Position numbers and translations under genes: made by a program. This document shows, piece by piece, positions 1 to 5,365 of a stretch of DNA of 5,365 nt; the stretch's first letter is position 1; every line of letters begins with the position of its first letter. The notes beneath the pieces were generated by a model. That model saw only the letters and a list, made by a program, of their open reading frames with translations. It was not told where the DNA came from and searched no databases. This DNA is from Clostridia bacterium. Lineage in GTDB: Bacteria > Bacillota > Clostridia > DSM-8532. The DNA is taken from NCBI GenBank assembly GCA_026418215.1, contig JAOABT010000587.1, positions 1 to 5,365 of the forward strand, given 5' to 3'.

Positions 1-19
1 AGATGTGTATAAGAGACAG
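1..19 (+). other. Nextera/Tn5 mosaic-end adapter left on contig end
   Basis: The first 19 bases, AGATGTGTATAAGAGACAG, are identical to the mosaic end used in Tn5-based (Nextera) sequencing libraries. The mosaic end is an engineered hybrid of the IS50 inside and outside ends, so a perfect copy at base 1 points to an untrimmed adapter and not to a natural transposon. Read in the frame of the minus-strand hydrogenase it gives the tail LSLIHI, a well-known adapter translation. Genuine sequence starts at about base 20. Confidence 0.97.
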
Positions 20-3000
20 GCCATCAAGAGTGACATACACGCCCTGGCCATTGTGATTCTCATTCAGGCGGATGGTGTGAACCTCGATGAAGGAATCCAT
101 TTTGCTCTGCTTGATGGTGTTCAGGGTGTTCACATAAAGCTCATGAGAGCCCTTCTCTTTACAAGCATCGCAGGTGCAGATGGTGAACTGCCTTGTGGCA
201 AAGGCTGAATCAGCCTTCTTACGCACCTTTGAGCCCGGGCATTCTGCCTTTGCAGCCTTGTAATGAGTGTGAAGCAGCTCGTGAGCCAGATGAGAGTTGG
301 CCTCGCCGTAGAAGTCGTCATAGAGCCTGAGAATATCAGGATTCTCCTGAGATTTACGGTATTGGGAGGTCTTGTCGATGCTGACAAGCACCTTCTGTCT
401 GTCAGCCAGCGTTCCGACCTTTTCAGGAACGGGGTGGCCAGCACCGCAGATACAGCCGCCGGGGCATGCCATAACCTCAATGAGGTCATAACCGACAGGA
501 ACGCCCTGGATGATCTTCTCAATAATAGGCTCAGCATTGTGAAGACCGCTGATGACAGCGACGCGAACCTTGGTATCGTTGGCGACAACGGTCGCCTCCT
601 TAACGCCCTCAAAGCCTCTGGTTTCTTCAAAGTCCAGGTGATCGGTGAGCTCCTTGCCGGTGAGCTTTTCAACAGCCATACGGAGAGCGGCTTCAGCCAC
701 ACCGCCGGAGGCACCAAACAGAATGCCGGCACCGGAAACACGCTTGTAAGGCTCATCGAACTCCTGGGGCACGATATCGGAGATTTCAATGCGCTTAAGT
801 TCAGCCATTCTGAGCATTTCAGTGGTTGTTAATACCGCATCGACATCGCGGATGCCTTCGGGAGCGAATTCAGGACGGGCAGCTTCCGATTTCTTCGCAA
901 TACAAGGAACGATCGAAACGACATAAAGGTCCTTCTTATCGATGCCTGCAAGCTTGGCGTAGTGGTTCTTGACGGTTGCACCCATCATCTGCTGAGGAGA
1001 CTTGCAGGTGGACAGGTGGGGAATAAGCTCGGGGTAACGCTTCTCCACGAAGTTGACCCAGCCCGGGCAGCAGGAGGTAAACTGAGGCATAACGCCGTTG
1101 CTACCTACTCTGGTCAGGAACTCGGTGGTTTCCTCCACAATGGTGAGGTCGGCTGCAAAGGTAAAGTCGAAGACCTTGTCGAAGCCGAGCTTCTTTAAAA
1201 GTCCTGCCATAAAGGGTGAAGCATCATTGAAAGGAATTCCGAACTTCTGAGAGATAACACTTCTAACAGCAGGAGCAACGAAAGCAACAACAGTCTTGCT
1301 GGAGTCATTGATGGCTCTGAAGACCTTGCCCTTCTCGCTCTTGGCTTCCAAAGCGCCGCAGGGGCAGGCATTGACGCACTGACCACAGCTGACGCAGTCT
1401 GTCTCGGAAAGGGGCAGACCGCTCTTGGTACCGACAAGCTGACGGCCATGCTTCATGTAGAAGGTCAGAACATCCGGGCCTTCAACCTCTGCACAGGCAG
1501 CGATACAGCGTCCGCAGGAGATACACTTGTTATGGTCGCGAACGATGAACGGATGATCGTCAACAATCGGAATGTAGGGACGATCGTGGATGGGCTTCAC
1601 GTATTCAACGTCATGAGCGCTGGCTTCCTGCCTGAGATCGCAGTTGTAGCGCTGCTGACATCCGCACTTCAGGCAGCGGCGGGCTTCTTCCTTGGCTGTT
1701 TCCTCAGTGAGGCCCAGCTCCACTTCCTTGAAATTATTGATACGGTCTTTTACTTCAAGAGCAGGCATGTGGGCTCTCTCGAACTTAGGCATGTGCTCGA
1801 ATTCCCACTTAGGCAGATCCTCCATGGAACCGCGGCTGCAGCTGTAGTCCACATGGTCTTCATGGACGTAGCCCTTCATCAGGAAGCTGTCCATAGCCTC
1901 AGCGGCACGACGTCCGGCGCCTACGGCCTGGATGACGGTTGCAGGTCCGGTTACACAGTCACCGCCCGCAAAGATGTTGATTTCAGAGGTCTGAGAGGTC
2001 TTGCCGTTGATTTCGATATCGCCCCACTTGTTGAGCTTAACAGGCAGGTCGTTGTATAAGAACTGAGTATTGGTGCTCTGACCGATGGCGCCGATGATGG
2101 TATCTGCCGCAATCTCGGTTTCGCTGCCTTCAACGGGTACAGGACGGCGGCGGCCGGAACGGTCGGGTTCACCAAGCTTCATTTGAATGCATTGGAGCTT
2201 CTTCTTGCCATTTTCTGAGACAATGCCTGTGGGCGCCATCAGGAACAGCATCTCAATGCCCTCGTGCAGCGCTTCCTCCACTTCATAGGGCTCAGCGGGC
2301 ATTTCTTCACGGGTACGACGATAGATGAGCTTAACGGACTTGGCACCCTTTCTGAGAGCGACGCGTGCGCAGTCGATAGCTGTGTTGCCGCCGCCGATAA
2401 CGATAACATCGTCACCGAGCTTAATGGGTGTTCCCTTTGTCACCTGTTCGAGGAACTGAATGCCAAGCCATACGCCTTCGAGGTTTTCGCCCTCGATCTG
2501 CATGGGGGTTGCACGCCATGAACCGATAGCAAGATAAACCGCGTCAAAGTCCTTCTGGAGATCCTCAAGGCGGATATGGGTGCCGAGAGATTTACCGGTC
2601 ATAATCTTGACGCCAAGGTTCTTCATGGTGTCGATCTCTTTATCAAGCGTCTCCTTGGGCAAGCGGTATTCGGGGATACCGTAGCGCATCATGCCGCCGG
2701 CATGGGGCTGGCGCTCGAATACGGTGATGTCATGGCCGTTGATGGCACTATAGTAAGCGGCAGCAAGACCGGAGGGGCCTGCGCCAACGATAGCGATTTT
2801 CTTTCCTGTTGCAGGCTTCTTTTTAGGCATCCAGGGCTGTCCGTCAGACATGTCCAAATCGGCTACAAAGCGCTTGACGTGATTAATGGCAACCGGTGAG
2901 TCGACGAGGTTTCTACGGCACTTGGACTCACAGGGATGAGGGCATACGCGGCCGCAGACAATGGGGAAGGGGTTGCGGTCCTTGATGACCTGAAGCGCTG

Positions 3001-3409
3001 CATCGAAGTTTCCGTTTCCGGCATGACGCAGGTAAGCCTGAATATCAATGTTGGCAGGGCATGTTTGTACGCATGGAGCCACACAGTCTGCATTGTGATC
3101 GGACAGAATCTGCTCTAAGCGCACCTTTCTGTAACTCTTAAGCTTTGGGCTGTTGGTGGTGATCACCATACCCTCCTGAATGGGGGTCTGGCATGCCTTT
3201 ACATCGCGCTTGTCATTGCCTTCGCCAACCTCAACCACGCATAAGCCGCAGTTTCCGTTGGAACGCTCAAGACGAATGTCATAGCACAGATGGGGGATAT
3301 GTATATCCTCCTGCAATAAGGCCTGAAGAATGGTCAGATCGCTGTAAACCTCGATTTCGCGACCATTTACATTCACTTTAATTCGTTTGTTGTTTGTAAT
3401 CGCCTTCAT
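20..3409 (-). CDS. Composite [FeFe] hydrogenase fused to a GltD/NfnL-like NAD(P)H:flavin module (3' end missing)
   Basis: The frame is open for 1130 codons from ATG at 3409 with no stop; the 3' end is lost at the adapter. The start is fixed by AGGAGG six bases upstream. Visible modules: a [2Fe-2S] ferredoxin domain (Cys42, 54, 57, 73); a His/Cys-Cys-Cys-Cys site (His105, Cys109, 113, 117) and a second Cys site (152, 156, 160, 164) typical of GltD N-termini; an FAD Rossmann motif GAGPSG (209-214); an NAD(P) motif VIGGGNTAIDCAR (337-349) with YRRTREEMP (363-371), whose arginines favour NADPH; a second FAD motif FAGGD (480-484); Cys579/582/584/590; two [4Fe-4S] motifs (Cys629/632/635/639 and 672/675/678/682); and the H-cluster domain with TSCCPGW (778-784), VPCIAKK (834-840) and EVMACPGGC (978-986). 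The four H-cluster Cys are 781, 836, 982 and 986. By alignment from memory with Clostridium pasteurianum CpI, the proton-path residues Cys780, Glu760, Glu763 and Ser800 are kept. A Cys-x-Cys-x2-Cys tail (1078-1083) begins a C-terminal ferredoxin-like domain. No signal peptide or membrane segment is seen, so it is probably cytosolic. It likely catalyses reversible H2 formation with NAD(P)H. Whether it is simple or electron-bifurcating cannot be told. Confidence 0.93.
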
Positions 3410-3415
3410 CGTTTT

Positions 3416-3421
3416 CCTCCT
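3416..3421 (-). promoter_or_regulatory. Ribosome binding site of the hydrogenase gene
   Basis: On the minus strand this reads AGGAGG, a full anti-16S match, six bases before the ATG at 3409-3407. It settles the start codon. The downstream residues immediately form the expected beta-grasp ferredoxin N-terminus (KVNVNGREIEV), which supports the same start. Confidence 0.9.
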
Positions 3422-3446
3422 GTTGAATTTCCCCGCACATATAAGT

Positions 3447-3466
3447 TTGTCAAAATTTTATCACAA
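3447..3466. promoter_or_regulatory. Imperfect dyad, candidate operator (Rex- or Crp/Fnr-like)
   Basis: The plus strand reads TTGTCAAAATTTTATCACAA, an imperfect palindrome of TTGTCA and TCACAA half-sites around an A/T-only core of eight bases. It lies just downstream of the predicted hydrogenase start site near 3470, where a bound repressor would block transcription. Half-sites of the TTGTGA type resemble those of the NADH-sensing repressor Rex, which controls fermentation and hydrogenase genes in several Firmicutes. The usual Rex site is 18 bp and this one is 20 bp, so the identity of the regulator is inference only. Confidence 0.4.
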
Positions 3467-3476
3467 TCCTGTATAC

Positions 3477-3506
3477 ATTATACCAGAAGATGTCGAATCT
3501 GGTCAC
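3477..3506 (-). promoter_or_regulatory. Predicted sigma-A-type promoter of the hydrogenase gene
   Basis: On the minus strand a perfect TATAAT (-10) occupies 3482-3477. Eighteen bases upstream is GTGACC (3506-3501), which matches four of six positions of TTGACA. A start site near 3470 would leave a leader of about 60 bases carrying the dyad at 3447-3466 and the AGGAGG site. The spacer contains a short CCAGA/TCTGG inverted repeat (3483-3487 and 3498-3502). The -10 is convincing and the -35 is only fair. Confidence 0.55.
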
Positions 3507-3647
3507 TAGGAAAGTGTGAATTTATCTATAAAATCCTCAGCCAAAATCTGGTTGATGTTTGTTCACTGTGACGAAACCGAGGAATTAATAAACCGTGTTT
3601 TAAGGCAATATAGTAATGGTAAAGATACGCAAGAGGTCCTTTTTGGG

Positions 3648-3653
3648 AAGGAG
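3648..3653 (+). promoter_or_regulatory. Ribosome binding site deciding the patatin-like gene start
   Basis: AAGGAG lies eight bases before the ATG at 3662. A GTG in the same frame at 3653 would extend the protein by three residues, but it overlaps this site and so cannot use it. ATG 3662 is therefore preferred. It places the glycine-rich GGGARG loop at residues 8-13, the usual distance from the N-terminus in bacterial patatins. Confidence 0.85.
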
Positions 3654-3661
3654 TGGAGAAA

Positions 3662-4876
3662 ATGCTCGGACTTGCTTTGGAGGGCGGCGGCGCCCGTGGA
3701 GCCTTTCAAATGGGCGTTTTAAAGGCTTATTTTGAAGAAGGGGACGAGTTTGACGGCCTCGCAGGCACATCCATAGGCGCGCTGAACGGAGCCATTATCG
3801 CACAGGACTCCTTCGAGGAGGGCTACAAACTATGGGAGGAAATGTCCCCTTCGCGGCTCTTTGATATTGAAGATGAAGAATACCAGCGCTTTGTCAATCG
3901 GCAGCTGGATAAGGAGTCCATCATCAACTTTGCCATGAGGCTTCGGAAGGTCATTAAAAACCGCGGCATCGATACCAGCCGCATCAAAAGCGTCCTTGAA
4001 TCCATTATCTCGGAGGAAAAGCTCAGGCAGTCTCATAGGGACTTTGGCTTGGTCACAGTCTCGGTAACGGATTTAAAGCCCTTCGAGCTCTTCAAGGAGG
4101 ATATCCCGCAGGGCAAGATGGTCGATTACTTAATTGCAAGCGCCAGCTTTCCAGGGTTCAAGCCTCATGAAATAGATGAAAAGCACTATATTGACGGAGG
4201 CTTTTACAACAACTGTCCCATTAACCTGCTAGCGCGAAAAGGGTATAAGGACATCATCGCGGTTCGTACCCTCGGCATCGGCTTGTTCAGAAGCGTCAAG
4301 GAGCCTGACTTGAACGTCACTTATGTGTTGCCGTCAGAGGATTTGGGCAGAATTTTGGATTTCAACAACGATCTTATTCGCCGCAACATGCAAATGGGCT
4401 ATTATGATGCCGTACGCAAGCTCAAGAAGCTTAAGGGAACAAAATACTGCATTAAGCCTATAGAAGAAGACCGGCTTTTCCAAGGGCTCTGCGAGATGCC
4501 CGAAGCCCTTTGGAACGAGATGGGAAAGCTGTATGGGTTAACCGATATGGACCCCAAGCGTGTACTCTTCGAGCGGGTCATGCCCGAGGCGGCCGGACGG
4601 TTGGGGCTGCCTGCCAATGCGGGATATCAGGATATTTTCATAGGGCTGTTGGAGCGGCTGGCGGAAGAAAAGGGCCTTAACAAATATGAGATTTACTCTC
4701 TGAGGGACTTTATCATTAAGCTCCGGGAAACGGAAGGAAAGGAAGAGACCTCCAATAAAAGCCTTGGGCATCATATCCGAAACCGGCTGGTGGATACGAT
4801 TTATCGCAGGAATATCCTTAATCAGACAGCGCAGCTTGTTCTGGATTTGATTCCGCAGGATTTGCTGTGCAGCTGA
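3662..4876 (+). CDS. Patatin-like phospholipase family protein
   Basis: This 404-residue protein carries the full patatin signature. The oxyanion-hole loop GGGARG is at residues 8-13, the nucleophile elbow GTSIG at 35-39 with Ser37, and the DGG motif at 178-180 with Asp178; Ser37 and Asp178 form the catalytic dyad. The segment VDYLIASASFPGFKP (154-168) before the DGG is also typical. Patatin-like enzymes hydrolyse acyl ester bonds of phospholipids or other lipids; the substrate of this one cannot be inferred. The catalytic domain ends at about residue 215. The remaining roughly 190 residues are charged and largely helical-looking, a tail I do not recognise as a named domain. There is no signal peptide or membrane segment, so it is probably cytosolic. 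It is divergent from the hydrogenase gene, stands alone on its strand, and is followed by a repeat array and a terminator. I could not find a convincing promoter; TATAGT at 3609-3614 is the best -10-like match but lacks a good -35. Confidence 0.9.
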   Translation: MLGLALEGGGARGAFQMGVLKAYFEEGDEFDGLAGTSIGALNGAIIAQDSFEEGYKLWEEMSPSRLFDIEDEEYQRFVNRQLDKESIINFAMRLRKVIKNRGIDTSRIKSVLESIISEEKLRQSHRDFGLVTVSVTDLKPFELFKEDIPQGKMVDYLIASASFPGFKPHEIDEKHYIDGGFYNNCPINLLARKGYKDIIAVRTLGIGLFRSVKEPDLNVTYVLPSEDLGRILDFNNDLIRRNMQMGYYDAVRKLKKLKGTKYCIKPIEEDRLFQGLCEMPEALWNEMGKLYGLTDMDPKRVLFERVMPEAAGRLGLPANAGYQDIFIGLLERLAEEKGLNKYEIYSLRDFIIKLRETEGKEETSNKSLGHHIRNRLVDTIYRRNILNQTAQLVLDLIPQDLLCS

Positions 4877-4887
4877 TTGACCTGCTC

Positions 4888-5010
4888 CCGGCTTTTGCAC
4901 AGTTAATAATCCGTTTCGGCCTTTATGGAGACGATAGCCCGTTTTCGGCTTTGTCGAGTTCAAGGTCCGTTCCGGGCTTTTATAGAGTTGCAGTACTTTC
5001 CCGCCCTTTT
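4888..5010. repeat. Degenerate tandem repeat, about five copies of a 28-29 nt unit
   Basis: The motif CGGCTTT or a close variant recurs at 4889, 4917, 4946, 4973 and 5002, giving steps of 28, 29, 27 and 29 bases. Between the anchors the units share GAG or GAGTT about ten bases in and end in TCCGTTT, CCCGTTTT, TCCGTTC or ACTTTC. At the first three junctions the end of one unit and the start of the next make a small dyad, such as CCGTTTCGG at 4911-4919 and CCGTTTTCGG at 4939-4948. The last copy is partial and the most diverged. The array starts 12 bases after the patatin-like stop codon. It contains no plausible gene, and there are no unique spacers as in a CRISPR array. Confidence 0.65.
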
Positions 5011-5072
5011 AATGTGAAAGCTTGACGATAAGCCCACAGGACTGTTACATTTACCGGTAGAATACGTACTTT

Positions 5073-5184
5073 AAAAAGCAGACCCTCTTTGCTTATTGAA
5101 CAGCATTCCGCGCGGTTAGCAGTTTGGTAAACTGTTACAGCTTGCGGGATGCTTTTTATTTCAATGATAGAGGGCCTGCTTTAT
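5073..5184 (-). terminator. Minus-strand terminator, outer stem of nested inverted repeat (for the ferredoxin-tailed gene)
   Basis: AAAGCAG and CCCTCT (5075-5088) pair with AGAGGG and CTGCTTT (5169-5182) with one A-C mismatch between the two blocks. Further pairing of ATTGAA (5095-5100) with TTCAAT (5160-5165) follows after a small bulge. Read on the minus strand the outer stem ends in a run of five T (5077-5073), the form of a rho-independent terminator. It begins about 50 bases past the stop codon of the minus-strand gene at 5233. Confidence 0.65.
5102..5161 (+). terminator. Plus-strand rho-independent terminator, inner stem (for the patatin-like gene)
   Basis: AGCATTCCGC (5102-5111) pairs with GCGGGATGCT (5144-5153) over ten base pairs with one G-U, followed by TTTTTATTT. 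The 32-base loop folds into its own perfect hairpin, CAGTTT (5120-5125) with AAACTG (5129-5134). It lies about 225 bases after the patatin-like stop, so that transcript would carry the tandem repeat array in its 3' untranslated region. Confidence 0.75.
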
Positions 5185-5232
5185 TCTATGTGTGCGTCCT
5201 TATATGTTCTTCAGTTAGAGTCGGAGTCGATA

Positions 5233-5365
5233 TTACTTGGCAAGCTCGGCGTGAAGCGCCTTGAGGTTTTCAATGATGCTGAGCTGCTGTGGGCAGGCGC
5301 CTTCGCAGGCTCCGCATTCGGCGCAGCCGGAGGCATCACAGCCGTCTTTAACGAGCTTCTTGTAG
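5233..5365 (-). CDS. C-terminus of a ferredoxin-tailed oxidoreductase, probably aldo/keto reductase (5' part outside window)
   Basis: The last 43 codons of a minus-strand gene end in TAA at 5235-5233. The tail contains Cys-x2-Cys-x2-Cys-x3-Cys-Pro (CAECGACEGACPQQL, residues 14-28 of the visible part), one [4Fe-4S] binding motif, with a further Cys five residues before it. It is followed by a short helix, SIIENLKALHAEL. A single cluster with CPQ-x-L-x-I and a closing helix is the usual C-terminal extension of one family of aldo/keto reductases common in anaerobic Firmicutes. The catalytic barrel is off the window, so another ferredoxin-tailed enzyme is possible. The gene converges on the patatin-like gene and shares the nested terminator. 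Confidence 0.7.
   Translation of the reverse strand, partial: YKKLVKDGCDASGCAECGACEGACPQQLSIIENLKALHAELAK

Noticed and set aside
1..19. End of a natural Tn5/IS50-like transposon
   Set aside because: The mosaic end is an artificial hybrid not found in natural IS50 ends, no transposase gene is nearby, and it lies exactly at base 1.
130..789. Minus-strand open frame of 219 codons in another phase
   Set aside because: It overlaps the H-cluster region in a different phase and is rich in Arg, Ser, Leu and Pro, typical of out-of-frame translation. The correct frame has the ligand motifs.
263..832. Plus-strand open frame of 189 codons, and a similar one at 1448-2059 (203 codons)
   Set aside because: Both lie opposite the hydrogenase, whose minus-strand frame carries clear iron-sulfur, FAD and H-cluster motifs throughout. 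They show no recognisable domain and are antisense shadows.
3059..3097. A frameshift or misassembly at the ferredoxin/GltD joint
   Set aside because: The minus-strand frame was read codon by codon across the joint and stays open, with expected family residues on both sides.
3609..3614. TATAGT as the -10 box of a patatin-like promoter
   Set aside because: It matches five of six positions, but the bases 15-19 upstream (around 3586-3591, TAATAA) do not resemble a -35 box, so it is not listed as a feature.
3516..3722. Possible 68-codon gene starting at GTG 3516 before the patatin-like gene
   Set aside because: It has no proper ribosome binding site at a workable distance and runs 61 bases into the patatin-like gene in another frame. 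Its last third is just patatin sequence out of phase. Part of it looks protein-like, so it is rejected without full certainty.
4538..4963. Minus-strand open frame of 141 codons over the patatin 3' end and the repeats
   Set aside because: It is antisense to a well-supported gene, its N-terminus is made of the tandem repeats, and it has no known domain.
4888..5010. A CRISPR array
   Set aside because: The units are directly adjacent, diverged and have no unique spacers of constant length.

Overview
The window looks like part of a chromosome or contig from a strictly anaerobic, fermentative Firmicute of the Clostridia type. The grounds are an oxygen-sensitive [FeFe] hydrogenase, a ferredoxin-tailed aldo/keto reductase, strong AGGAGG/AAGGAG ribosome binding sites and a clostridial-style patatin-like protein. 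Base composition looks mid-range by eye, and the exact taxon cannot be read from the sequence. Bases 1-19 are not biological: they are the Nextera/Tn5 mosaic-end adapter, so the window begins at an untrimmed contig end.

Layout. Bases 20-3409 on the minus strand hold one uninterrupted reading frame of at least 1130 residues, cut at its 3' end by the adapter. It is a composite [FeFe] hydrogenase. In order it has a [2Fe-2S] ferredoxin domain, a GltD/NfnL-like iron-sulfur plus FAD/NAD(P)H oxidoreductase module, an extra Cys-rich site, a two-cluster ferredoxin domain, the complete H-cluster domain, and the start of a C-terminal thioredoxin-fold-ferredoxin-like domain. Bases 3410-3661 form a divergent intergenic region with a minus-strand promoter, a dyad that could be a redox-repressor operator, and both ribosome binding sites. 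Bases 3662-4876 on the plus strand encode a 404-residue patatin-like phospholipase. Bases 4877-5232 have no gene. They hold about five degenerate tandem copies of a 28-29 nt unit, then a nested inverted repeat that works on paper as a bidirectional terminator. Bases 5233-5365 on the minus strand are the C-terminal 43 codons of a gene ending in a ferredoxin domain, probably an aldo/keto reductase.

How the genes fit together. The hydrogenase most likely couples NAD(P)H oxidation or reduction to H2 production or uptake within a single polypeptide, with a cluster chain linking flavin to H-cluster. The ferredoxin-tailed reductase fits the same redox lifestyle. The patatin-like protein sits between them on the opposite strand, divergent from the hydrogenase and convergent with the reductase, so nothing here suggests a shared operon. 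The most notable items are the domain architecture and the H-cluster motif departures of the hydrogenase, the operator-like dyad downstream of its predicted start site, and the tandem repeat array behind the patatin gene.
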